DNA of 64,000 bases from Cercis canadensis (taxonomy: Eukaryota; Streptophyta; Magnoliopsida; Fabales; Fabaceae). A program made the position numbers and the translations under genes. This document shows, piece by piece, positions 49,361 through 60,200 of the stretch. The notes below the pieces were generated by a model that was not told the DNA's origin, ran no database searches, and saw only the letters and a list, made by a program, of their open reading frames with translations. Within the stretch, counting starts at the first letter, position 1; every line of letters begins with the position of its first letter. The stretch covers positions 1,000,099 through 1,064,098 of the forward strand of contig QAOA01001366.1 of the NCBI GenBank assembly GCA_003255065.1, given 5' to 3'.

Positions 49361-49852
49361 AGAGGCATTTTGACCTAAATATTACATTTTTTTTAAAAAA
49401 AACAAAATCTAAGCAATGGGCCCCACCGAATCACGTCATGGGCCAGCTAGTGTGTCCCTACCAGACACGCCAAAGCCCACGTGGCGTGTCCCACTTCAGA
49501 AACATATAATAGGGCTTAATTTCAGAAACGTATTATGATTTGATTCTTTAGCACCAAAAGACTGACCAACAAGCTAGAAAACGGATTCGTCATAAACAAA
49601 ATAATAAATGGATCATATTTGCAGGCCACTGCTTCACAGGCGTGTCCGGAAGAAGGGATAGAAAAGTGGGACACGCCACGTGGACTGCCGTGTGTCCAGT
49701 GGGGACACGCCGGCTGGCCCACTACTTCGAAAAAGTTTTTTTTTTTAGTTTTTGATTTTTCTAAAAAGTATAATATTAAAATAAATAAGTTTGAAAGTGT
49801 AATAAATGTGTAAACAAATTGTAAAAGTATAATATTTGGGTCAAAGTGCCCA
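49361..49852. mobile_element. Non-autonomous inverted-repeat element with GACACGCC words (copy 1)
   Basis: 49438-49497 and 49661-49733 are inverted copies around AAGTGGGACACGCCACGTGG. Outer AT-rich arms also pair: CATTTTGACCTAAATATTAC at the left, and the complement of AATATTTGGGTCAAAGTGCC at the right. No coding capacity. Long, composite arms suggest a MULE-like non-autonomous element. Confidence 0.65.
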
Positions 49853-49854
49853 TT

Positions 49855-50315
49855 TTAAAAACAATTTTACATATTTATTATACTTTTTAACTTATTTGCC
49901 TTAATATTTTATTTAAAAAAAAATGTAAAATTTAACATATGGGGACTATCGAATACGTTGTCTGTCATTCTATGCATCCAGTGGGGATACGCTGAATGAC
50001 AGACGACATGTTCGTTCTTGTGCGTGAAGAGAAGAAGAAGAAGAATTAGAGGAGTCTCGAAAAGAAAGAGGAAAGGAAAATGAGGAAGAAATGGCGACGT
50101 GGAGACATGCTATTAGCCATTTGGCAAGTCTAGTGGGGACACGCCGATTGGCAAACGACGTGTCCAATGATCCCTGCATGTCAGATTTTGTTTTTCTTTT
50201 TTATTTTTTATTTTTTAAAAAAGTGTAATATTAAAGTAAATAAATTAAAAAATGTAATAAATGTGTAAAATTATTTCTAAATTATTATATTCCGATCAAA
50301 GAGCTGAATAAGCGC
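49855..50315. mobile_element. Non-autonomous inverted-repeat element with GACACGCC words (copy 2)
   Basis: AT-rich arms pair (AATTTTACATATTTATTATA at the left with the complement of AATGTAATAAATGTGTAAAA at the right). The core holds CAGTGGGGATACGCTGAATG and AGTGGGGACACGCCGATTGG. It is related to copy 1 and, in its core words, to the MULE fragment at 9351-10231. A poly(T) run with an N (50361) follows. Confidence 0.6.
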
Positions 50316-50329
50316 TAACTTTACATATA

Positions 50330-50360
<31 letters not shown>

Positions 50361-50604
50361 NTTTTTTTTTTTTTTTTTCAGATACATATAAGCTAAAGAC
50401 TATTACTAAATTAAGAAAAATCTGTCACATATTTTAGAAAAGGTTGGAGTTGTAGGTGTAAATATTTATTTTGCTTAATTTTTAATTAAAATTTTCAATA
50501 TTATTCATGTAATAATAACAAACAAAAATTTATATTCCATATAAATCGTTCATTACTTTAATTAATTAATTGATTAGCGAGAAATGCAAACTATTAATTT
50601 ACTA

Positions 50605-50955
50605 TGTTACGAGTTCCATATCGATTTCACAAGAAAGTGTGGAATGATACTTAAGTCTAAGAGGCTATCTCGCCTAATAGGCTAGTCTTTTGGGTTAGAC
50701 TATCATATTGGGCTTAAGACCTAACATTTGTGTTTTCATTGAGAGTCGGTGCGACATGGAAAAGGGCTACCCGATGCTTAATAAGATCTAGAGTGAAGCC
50801 AACCAAAGGGAAAAATGGCTACCTGGTGCCGAGAAGAGTCCTGAATGACAGCCGTTCGTGGGCATCCACTTCTCAAGAGGTGAGCAATGTTACAAGTCCC
50901 ACATCGGTTTCACAAGAAAGTGTGAAATGATACTTAAATCTAAGAAACTTTCCCA
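50605..50955 (+). mobile_element. TRIM-like LTR retroelement fossil
   Basis: A small LTR-bearing relic: a left terminal repeat starting TGTTAC (50605 to about 50727), a short non-coding internal part, and an incomplete right repeat from 50888 with the plant TRIM-like start TGTTACAAGTCCCACATCGG. It encodes no protein and looks broken and old. Confidence 0.55.
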
Positions 50956-53262
50956 TTCTTTACACAAGATGGAATTGGAGAAAAATGATATATAGATTTG
51001 ATTAGATTTTAGATGAAGAGAAGAAGAACACTTATGTACACACTACACACAAAAATTCCACGTACAGAAATATTTGTCTTATCAAAATGATCAAGGTAAT
51101 TAGGCAACTAGTATGAAATTCATAACGAAGAGAGAACAAATTAATTAAAATAAAATAAAAAAAGTTTATCCGAAATACAGTGTTTAAATTCATTCAGGAT
51201 TAAACGCGACGTCTCAGGAAGCAAAAACAAAAATTAAATAAATAAATATAAAGGATGGTGACTTGAAGGTTTGAACGCATTTATCTCATATGTCCTTGAC
51301 TTTCTTTCTAGAAGCTGATATCTTGACGTTACAATTTATGGAGGTGGGGCTAATACATCAGCAGTACTTAAAAAAAGAAGAAGCAACATTACTATTTTAT
51401 TGGCCTATATAATAAACAAAACACAGCACTGTTCCCGCAGCTGATTTTACTGAAACCATGGATAATGTTGTTTTGTCCACTAATGGTAATCAATTTAATA
51501 ATAAAAATAATGATGTGGTTCTATCATATTAATTTAAGGTATAAATAAAATACTGTGAGAATAATTTATAATTATAATAGTAATGTGTTTAGCCCTATAA
51601 AAGCAGTAATGAAAAGGAGAAGTTATGCCACGTCAAAAAGAAAATAAAGGAGAAGTTATGATTAGGATGTTGTAGCGACAAAAATCACATCCTATGCTCA
51701 TCTGAGGTATACTCGTGGTTTTCCATTAAAAAATTTAGAGTAAAAACTAAATATTTTTCTATCTTTAAATATAAAAAGTGTGTCAATAAATATTTTATAT
51801 CATAGAAATTAAATTAAAAGTTTCTAATGTTTAAAATTAAATGGCATTTTGTCAATCAAACTGTAAATCAATTAGTCATAAGACTATATTATTGCATTTG
51901 AGACATCTCATTGATAAAATGAGGGTCTCAGAAATGTTACTCACACGTAAGTTTGATAAGTTTAGCTTCATCTAAATGTTAGTGTTAAGCCCTAATTCTT
52001 AAGTTACCAAAAAAAAAATTTAATTAAATGATATTTTCCTTACACTTTTAGAACCAAACTCTAATTTATTTTAAATTACATTCTATGTATATAATTGCAT
52101 TTTATTATTTAGGTAATTTTTTGAATGGAAAGTAACCTACTATTGCGAATTAATTGTCGCATTTTCTTTTTGCGATAATACCATTTGTTTATCAATCAAA
52201 GAGATAATATAATTTGTTTAAACTACTTTAATTTTTATGTGAATTTAAATTAATTTATTTTGACAAGTAAAGTGTACATTATAATTATATAGCATTGTCA
52301 ATTAGATTGATTCAGCTAGTAATGATTGAATTACTTTGTTGGTAAGACCTGGGTTTGAATCCCACTATGAGTAGTCTCATTTAATAGGCCTTGTGGTATA
52401 TTTTAACTTTAAAATGAGATAGTTTCCCTTATCTTAAATTTTTGTTTAAAAAAAAAACAATTATATAACATTATTTAAAATAAGTCAAACTTGATAAGAA
52501 AATTCTAGAGCCATATGAAAGTAAAGTGTACATTATAAATATATAGCATTGTCAATGATGTTGGTTTAGTTAGTAATTATTGAATTATTTCGTTGATTGG
52601 GCCTGAGTTTGAATCTCACTACGAGCAGTTCTCATTTGATAAACTCTATAGTATATCCTAGTTTTAGAATGAGATAACTTCCTTATCTTAAATTTTTGTT
52701 TTAAAAAAAAATTATATAACATTATTTAAAATAAGTCAAACTTGATAAGAAAATTCTAGAGCCATATGAAAGTAATATTTTGAGATTTTTGTATGCATTA
52801 AATGTCCATAATGTTAAGAATTTTCTATTTAATTGGTGAAATGTAAGTAGTAATGACCAGATAGGTTTTTCTTTTATATATTCGAATTATCAATGTTGAA
52901 TCGATCAAGATTATTCCTATTGCATATATTATGATTCAATGATTTTAAGAAATTGAGATTTCTATTTTTTTTTGGAAAATAAAAAGATTGTGATTTCAAC
53001 CTCAAGATACATTTCCTTATTCTACGTAATTCTAATAGGTAAAATGGACTTCGATAGGAAATGAGTAATCCTGGGCAAAATAAAATGCGTAATACATAAC
53101 CAAGAAAATTTGAATAAATTGCGAAAATAGCGTAAGGTGTACTCCATTTAAAAAACGAATTTAATTTTTTTTTTTAAAAAGAAGGCTCTCACATCATTCA
53201 CAATCACACGCTCCCTTCCACGCTTCCACATCCACTACACCACAGTCCAAAAGGGAAGAAAT
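50956..53262. other. AT-rich intergenic region
   Basis: No gene is seen. It contains the tandem SINE-like pair at 52266-52774 and otherwise simple AT-rich sequence. The PB1 gene promoter probably begins near 53000. Confidence 0.5.
52266..52774 (+). repeat. Tandem 254-bp duplication containing SINE-like units
   Basis: AGTAAAGTGTACATTATAA starts both copies (52266 and 52520), and both end GAGCCATATGAAAGTAA. Inside each lies a B-box-like GGGTTTGAATCCCAC or GAGTTTGAATCTCAC and a stretch ending TTTTTGTTTAAAAAAAA. The copies differ by many substitutions, so the duplication is older than those in the NLR cluster. Confidence 0.75.
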
Positions 53263-53549
53263 TCTCTTTTGCTAATCCCTCCCTCCCTCCCTCCCTCCAA
53301 CATTCGACAAACCCACAAGTGGGTCCCGCGTCTCGCCCCTCACAAGTCTAGACCACTCTGTTGCTTTTCTACTCCTTGTAGTACCCTACCCCACCCACCT
53401 TCCCACAAAAAGATCTCCTGTGCCGTCAGCCGTTTTTCTCACACAAACCAAACCCTTCAATCAAATTCCTCCCATGGCGTCCAATTCTCTGTAAAACCCT
53501 AGCCCCCAAATTCCCAAACCTTCCTTCTCCAATTCCGGAAATCCTTTCC
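53263..53549 (+). promoter_or_regulatory. PB1 gene leader with CCCT microsatellite
   Basis: CT-rich sequence with a (CCCT)n run at about 53278-53298 and many C-rich words, in strong contrast to the AT-rich upstream DNA. Typical of a plant 5'-UTR or core promoter. It leads to an ATG at 53550 in the context TTTCCATGGAG. Confidence 0.5.
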
Positions 53550-54983
53550 ATGGAGAACCATTCCTACTCTTCCTATCCTAATTCCCGCGACTCCTCGCCG
53601 CGCTCTCGCGAAGTCGACAACGAGAATCCCTCATGGGAGGAACCTCCCTCGAACAACAATAACAGCTACAAGGTGAAGTTCATGTGTAGCTATGGCGGAA
53701 AAATCCAGCCTAGGGCCCATGATAACCAGCTTTCTTACATCGGTGGGGATACCAAGATCATAGCCTTTGATCGCAGCATCAAGTTCTCTGCCGTAATGGC
53801 TAAGCTTTCCGCCCTCTGCGATTCCGACGTTTGCTTCAAGTACCAGCTTCCCGGTGAAGATCTCGACGCTTTGATTTCGGTCACCAACGATGAGGATCTA
53901 GAGCACATGATGGTTGAGTATGATAGATTGTCCCGTGGTTCTAAGCCCGCTAGGTTGAGGTTGTTCCTATTTCCGTTGAATCTTTCTGCTTCGACGAGTT
54001 TTGGGTCTAACGAAATCAAATCGGGGCGGCAGTGGTTTGTGGATGCTCTGAATTCTTTGCAGATTCCGCCCGTGGAAGGTTCTTCACCGCCGGCGCCGGT
54101 GCCGGTTGCCAATCCGGATTATCTGTTCGGATTGGATAAGGGTTATTCGGAGATTCCAGTGACGAAATTTCCTGATTGTGCTCCTGCTCCTACGGTTCCG
54201 GATGTAGCGGCGAAGGATTTGTCAGCGGGATCGGAATGTGGATCGGAGGATCGGCACGTAATTGGAGAACAGGTGTTGTCATCTGCTGAGATTCAGAGGC
54301 AGATCCAAGAGTTGCAGAGGTTACAGGTCGGAAACAATGAGCTACTCCAAAGGAAAACTGATGAAGGTAATGGCAGAATTTATACTACGGATTATTACTC
54401 TGAGAAAAATGCAGAGAAAATGGCGCCGCCACCTGCACCAGCGCCAATGCCAGGGCATCCACATGCACATGGTGGCCCAAGTCCAATTCCTGCACCGGTA
54501 TCAGTTCCAGCACCGGCGGCAGGGTTTTTACCGGAAAGACATATGACAAATACTGGTTTTCCTTTGCCGGCGGCTACTGCAACAGGAACTGAGCAGCCGG
54601 TGTATTTTATTCAAACACCTTCTGGAATGTTCCAAGCTACATCTTTACGACCTGTGACTGGACCTATTGGTCAGCCCTACTATGGGGTTCAAAGAATGGT
54701 CCCAGCTGAAGTGTACAATGCGGCACCACCGGCATCACATTCACAGCCCAAGGCTGGGGGTTACACTGAAACTTCGGGAATGGTACAATCAAAGGTTGGG
54801 GTCTCCGAGTCTGGCTATACCCAGGTGTGTTATGACAATGCTGGCAGGCAAGTCTACTACGCGGCAACGGTGGGGCAACCGGTACCGTATCAGATGGCGC
54901 CAGCTGGGGTCGATGGTAGACAAGGTGGTGGGGCTTTGAATCAAGATGGTAAGGTTGTCACCAAAGTTTCTTCTGCTGTGTGA
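53550..54983 (+). CDS. PB1-domain (octicosapeptide/Phox/Bem1p) protein
   Basis: Single-exon protein of 477 residues. The PB1 domain spans about residues 39-143. It starts YKVKFMCSYGGKIQPR with the basic-cluster Lys, continues with DTKIIAFDRSIKFSAV, and carries the acidic OPCA-type motif ISVTNDEDLEHMM, ending ARLRLFLFPL. Having both faces makes it a type I/II PB1 able to form head-to-tail complexes. The rest is low-complexity: a Pro/Ala-rich linker (residues about 290-330) and a Gln/Tyr/Gly-rich C-terminus with tyrosine-containing motifs (QPVYFIQTP, GQPVPYQMAP). Plant proteins of this plan act in signalling at the plasma membrane or are uncharacterised; no function can be fixed from sequence. 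The frame is intact and the stop is TGA at 54981-54983. Confidence 0.93.
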   Translation: MENHSYSSYPNSRDSSPRSREVDNENPSWEEPPSNNNNSYKVKFMCSYGGKIQPRAHDNQLSYIGGDTKIIAFDRSIKFSAVMAKLSALCDSDVCFKYQLPGEDLDALISVTNDEDLEHMMVEYDRLSRGSKPARLRLFLFPLNLSASTSFGSNEIKSGRQWFVDALNSLQIPPVEGSSPPAPVPVANPDYLFGLDKGYSEIPVTKFPDCAPAPTVPDVAAKDLSAGSECGSEDRHVIGEQVLSSAEIQRQIQELQRLQVGNNELLQRKTDEGNGRIYTTDYYSEKNAEKMAPPPAPAPMPGHPHAHGGPSPIPAPVSVPAPAAGFLPERHMTNTGFPLPAATATGTEQPVYFIQTPSGMFQATSLRPVTGPIGQPYYGVQRMVPAEVYNAAPPASHSQPKAGGYTETSGMVQSKVGVSESGYTQVCYDNAGRQVYYAATVGQPVPYQMAPAGVDGRQGGGALNQDGKVVTKVSSAV

Positions 54984-56534
54984 TATAAAATATAAGGGGG
55001 CATTGATTTCATTATAACACTGCATTAATAAGGATAAAACGGTTATAGGTTGTGATGGATGATGCTGGTTTTTTTATGCTTACTTTTTTCTTTGGTCTTG
55101 GTATGAACATTGTTTGATGTGCATAGTTGAAGGATTCCGGGAATTTTTTAAGGGTGTAAATCTTTCTTACTTTTTGATTAGTTTATTGCTTTTCCCAAGC
55201 AGCTGTCTCCGTTATTCTTGCAGTAAATAGTATATGATTAATATGTTTGACATCTAATATTTGCTTTGCCTGATTTTATAAGTTTAAAATCAGCAAAAGC
55301 AGGAGGAAAACATTATTTTTTGGGCTGGCCTGTGTAATGAAGAAAATCGTTGTCTTTCTTCAATTGTTATGGAATTGTTTGGCTACTATTGGCAGCCTTT
55401 TGGTGCCATGTGATATGAATAGTATTCTGAGTCGGCAAGAGCTGAGTGATGTGAATCTTCAAAGAAATGCTGTTTGTAAAGTTTATATGTATTGATTAAG
55501 AGTGTGATAATGGCCTGGAGAATGAATGGAATTAAAAGAGAGTGCTGTAGAGAAGGGGGAAAGAGAGAGAGTCCAAACGTTCAGGTCGTTGCTCGTTGGA
55601 AATAGTATATTCCCTAAACGAAGAGGGTGACTGCCCCTTTCAGCTGCTTTTTAGAGGACTTGTGGCTTTCTTTTTCTCGGGAGGTAAAGTAGGAGGGTTC
55701 TATTCTAATTTCTAAGCTACTCCATCTTATATATATTTTATATTATATTATATTAATGCAGTTTATATAATTTAAATTTTATTAAGTTTATTCAAATCTT
55801 TTCAATATAATCTAATATTGATTCAATAAAAATTAATTTATGTTAATTATACCGTATGATAAGCAACAGTGTAAGAAGATTTTGTATATCACATGGAGAG
55901 GGAGTAGCTTAGAACTACCCAAAGAAGTATTTTAGCCGGGTATTCTTTCCTAGTGCTCTGTTGCGTTCTAGACTTCTAGTCTTCCAAGAGAGTTAGAGAG
56001 GTGTAAATATAAGGAGAGCAAAAGCTCGTGATTCAAAACCACTCTACCATTCTGTTTCTGAATATTATTACCTAGTACTAGTGCTAAATAAACCTGCAAA
56101 TCCTGGTCTTTAATGGCTAAATACTGCTTTCTCTCTCACTTTTTATTTGAGTTATAAGTTCATAGAAAAGAAGGAAAAAAAAGTAAATTTTTTGAAGCAG
56201 ATTTTCATAACAAATTACGGTTTTCAGGCTCATAATATAAGTTACCGAATTTTTGGGAAGAAGACCTAAATCAGTTCCTTTTATCAATTTTTTTTTTTAC
56301 ATTGGTTATGGTTTCTTATAACTGAATAACCAAATTCTGTTATGATTAAATATCCTTTTTTGGTAAAATGATAACCACTCTTAAGAATCCTCCCAAATTT
56401 ACATTATTTTGAATGTACAACTACTCTAACCAAGTTTTTACAGAAAGAAGAAAAAACCTTGCAACTGCGTCGGTCCTATGATGGGCTCAAGGACTTCATA
56501 GCTGACCGTGCAAGGTGCAAGTATCGGCTAATTT
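54984..56534. other. PB1 3'-UTR and intergenic spacer
   Basis: The first few hundred bases are probably the 3'-UTR. The remainder is AT-rich with no coding signal. A purine-rich stretch lies at about 55540-55575. Confidence 0.45.
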
Positions 56535-57110
56535 TTAAAGCCCAAAAAGATCAGCGAGATCCTTTTTTTGGGTTTGGTATGCATTGTAGATGGGTCTAAC
56601 GCACCAGCTACCGCATTTCCGTTTGTCGGCGTTTTCCCGAGGGTAACTGATATCATAGCACCCAGATTTGAGATCAGAACCCACTCGCTGATTTATAGCT
56701 GCTATAGGCTTATAGCTGCCACCAAAACAGCTTGTTCCTCTGCAGCCTCCACCGCCACAACCGCCCCTTCCTCCCCAATAATCCCCACATCTGCCACCAA
56801 ATCCTGCACAATCAGCAATGCCTTCACCCCTTTCTACCCGCATCTTTCCACTCATTGCTTTACAACCATTCATCTGACACTCATTCCTTGCTTTCTCAAT
56901 TCTCAACCACCTGCTACTCTACATTCCCAGCAATGCCCACGCATGATCCAGCATAAAGCCCACTCTGCGCTTCACAACATTTGCTAATAATATTCTACAT
57001 TTATGCTTCACGCAGCAATCTGTTTTCTTTTGGGATCAGTTCCTTGTTTTTCAACGACTTCATTGAAACCCTTGACGATCTTCCTCTAAACCTGATTCCG
57101 TTTCATTCTC
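56535..57110 (-). pseudogene. Decayed Gly/Cys-rich tail of the GRDP-like gene
   Basis: On the minus strand, downstream of the last good GRDP exon, pieces of the family's usual C-terminus are recognisable but out of register and interrupted: an acidic Glu-rich run (TTENETESGLEEDRQGF), SKCCEAQSGL, then GGRCGDYWGGRGGCGGGGCRG. Intact GRDP proteins end in such CGGGCGG repeats. Stops lie between the pieces, and no set of splice sites that I can see joins them to 57299. Confidence 0.5.
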
Positions 57111-57238
57111 AGTTGTGAGTACTGAAACTATCATAGTCCTTCTTCTTAGAAAAACCAGAGAGTATAAATGCAGATAGTATCCCAGGCAATACAAGCCACT
57201 CTTCCTTTATCTGTGTATCAAATTTTAAAACTTAAAAT

Positions 57239-60200
57239 TTATAACAAATTACTGATGTCAGGAAAAAAGAAGCGCGTTTTATTCAACAGACAAAATACCT
57301 CTAGAAGTCCATATGTCAAATTCATCAGAGTAACAGCTTTTCCATAAGGATCTTTTGCAGAGAATTCGACTGCTGTCATGAAGCGCTGTTGTTCCTCCTT
57401 TCTGTAGTATCTACTTCCAAACTGTAATTTTCTACCAGGAAATATAATCACCTGTGGAAGACCACATCCATAAGTGATCGGGTGAATCAAGTTAAAGAGT
57501 ATGAATGAGCATAATGTGAACCTTAGATAAGATGAATACATCTCTTGCACAATTACTATAAACTCTGCCCTTCGTTAGCTCTAGGTGTAATAATCCGAGT
57601 TATTCCAAGAAGAGGATGAGCTCACCTTCCGTGTGCCTTTGAGCTCAAATACATGTTCATCTTCACCAATTGTCTCATTCATCTGTAACATCCACTGAGA
57701 GTTCAGCAAAGACCATATTGTTCCATTAAACTCTGCAAGAAGATGTGTTGTTTCACCAGATGCGATTCTGCCAATCACTTCTTTCTTCAAGGGAATTTTA
57801 TCCTTTGTCTTCTCGGTTGTCAAATCCCTGTGATGCAACCAAAAATATATATATAAGAGAAACGGGTGGAAGCATCAAATTTAGTGCAGAAGCAATTGAA
57901 GGAAAAATTAGCAAGTGTAGGCAAAATCTTGGCCGATTCGCTGTAGCTTCCATGTAAACTAGCATATAAATTTAACGTTTGGTAATTTGATAATGATGAA
58001 AATGGATATCAATATAGTCTCTTCCCTAAGTTCATGTGTCGTATATGAATATAAATATATGAGCAGTATGTTTAATCTAATTGTCATAAGGTAAACATGA
58101 ACTCATGGTTCAACATTCCCAAGTGCTTAATAATTTTGTTAATGACATTCTAAGTTCTACATGGTCAGTTCTGGTTTACCTCATCTGGATGCTGATGATT
58201 TCATTGCCAGCCTCATCCACTATAGTTGTCCAATTTTTTATTTGCCGGAACTTTTGAGGAAGCAGGAAGGAGAAAGAACCTTTTAAGATTGGACGGGTGA
58301 AAACCATTTCCAATTGATACGGTGCTGGAATTGGAGGAGTTAAAGAGAGAGCAATGCCCAAACTAACAGGTTTCGAATAAGTGACTCCAGATCTTGGTGT
58401 CAAATCAAACCATTTCTCTATTGGCAGGTTAGATGCTGCATTCTGCAGATCCTCCAAATTGACAGAAGTTGTTCCCAACACTTTGGCAGGCCTTGTTATC
58501 AGAAAGTTGAAATGTGGGTAGGAAATGAGTTCAAAGACTAACTCTCCAGTAGTTTCACATTGGAAAACTGCAACTTGTTTCTCTTCTGACTCTGAGGAAA
58601 TGCTTAATTGTTTCTGTGTATTGAAGAGTATATCTTCCTGTTTCTTGTTAAAGGATACAGCAAGGTGACCCTTATGCGGAGATGGTAAGTGTCTCACACC
58701 CACAATCTCTAGCATAACCTGAATCAGAATCATGAACAGGAAAAATTACAAAATTACAAGTTAAACTTCTTTTTCAGCATGTTAAAGAACAAGTGGCAGA
58801 AGATATATTAGAGGCTACCTCTACAAGCATTTTCTTTGGCAGCTGAATCAGATTCTGATTTTCATTGGATGGAGCTGAGCTTTTCTGCATATAATCTACT
58901 CGGTACTTGTCAACAGTAAGAGGAGATGGAGCATTGCCCCTATACATCGCTCCTGCTCTCCAATATCTTGAACCAAATGTCTCTTCCCACTGTTTGGTGG
59001 TTTCGGAAAACCCAAGATCTAGCTTTTGACCCTTAGTTCGATCAGAATCTGTGTCATCATGTTCTAATACTCTGCCCATAATTGCCACAAGATCTTTACA
59101 ATAAGAAGCAGAATGTAATTGGTGAGAATGCCAAATAAGGTCAATGTCATAAGTTGGAACACAGAAGCGCCTAATAGACCTCTCTCTGTTTCTCTTGATC
59201 AAATGCAGAAACCCCTTATATCTAGCCACAGCTCCTTCAAGAAAGGTGCCATCATTCCAGTAGGGCCTGGAGACCTGAATACACAGCAATAGATATGCTA
59301 GTAGTCTTTTTGAGTCATTCTCACAATAGGGTAAACATGAATATAAATCACCCATGCTATGTCTCATTGAAGTCCAACTCAAAAATAGATTCACTAAAAT
59401 AGAGATGTGAAGGAATTTTGTTTTTAATCTAATTTCTGATTTAGGTCTTGGAAAGAGATGACACTCAGAATTTCTTGATTACCTGATAAAAGAAAGGACT
59501 CTGTCTTTTAACAGCTGAAATCAGATCATACTTGGTGCTTTCTGGGGCTACCATGAGATTTCGAGCGAAATCTTGCAACAAGTCATTGTTCAGATCAAGT
59601 TCATAGGGCTCAGTTGGATACATTGCCTTCCAGATATTTTCAGTTTGCTCTTTGCTAGTTCCGTTAATTGAAGATACCACATTCCAATTGTCAAGTATCC
59701 TCCCATATAGTTCCATGCAGTCATTCTTGTAGCGAACCTGACAAATGAAAATCCACAGAAGGGTAATTGCAAGAAATTTAGAGATAAAAAAAACATATGT
59801 GTTTGGTTGTAATTCCTAAGCATACCGGATTAAGCCTATGACAGTGCCATATCCATTCACAATCAAGAGGAACAATCAGAGGCTCTTCTGTCATCTGTGA
59901 CTCTTCGTGTTTGGCAAGCAAAGGAAGCCAGCAGTATTTATATCTGCATTGATCAACCAAGACATGGAAAATCTGACCTTACAACAAAGAAAATATGCAG
60001 ACTAAAATTGTGATTTTAGTTAATTGCATATGGAAAACTTGCCTGAAAATCGCTCGTTCTAAAACTGGGTCATTATAGAGGCAACGATTCCTATCCACCT
60101 CTGCTAGAAATTGAAGCTGCTGTTTCGCCGTGGCCACGAGGTCTTGGCTAATAACGATATTTTGGGCCTCACCCCACTCTAATTCTTGCTGTCTCTCCAT
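57239..60200 (-). CDS. Glycine-rich domain protein (GRDP/DUF1399 family)
   Basis: Seven exons: 60043-60200, 59826-59943, 59483-59737, 58819-59274, 58180-58718, 57626-57827 and one from 57451. The last ends at donor-like GAG|GTATTT (57299) or reads through to a stop at 57239. Phases agree across all joins, giving 627 codons to 57299. The DUF1399 region contains the paired His motifs CEWIWHCHRLNP (about residue 85) and DIDLIWHSHQLHS (about 225). A C2-like middle part follows, with VMLEIVGVRHLP. Arabidopsis GRDP1 and GRDP2 affect growth, flowering and ABA/auxin responses. Intron 1 uses a GC donor (TTTTCAG|GCAAGT). At the 3' end the frame becomes EVFCLLNKTRFF where relatives have an EVMEEWFVLPG-like stretch, and the Gly/Cys tail is decayed. 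The gene may therefore be C-terminally truncated or a pseudogene. Confidence 0.8.
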
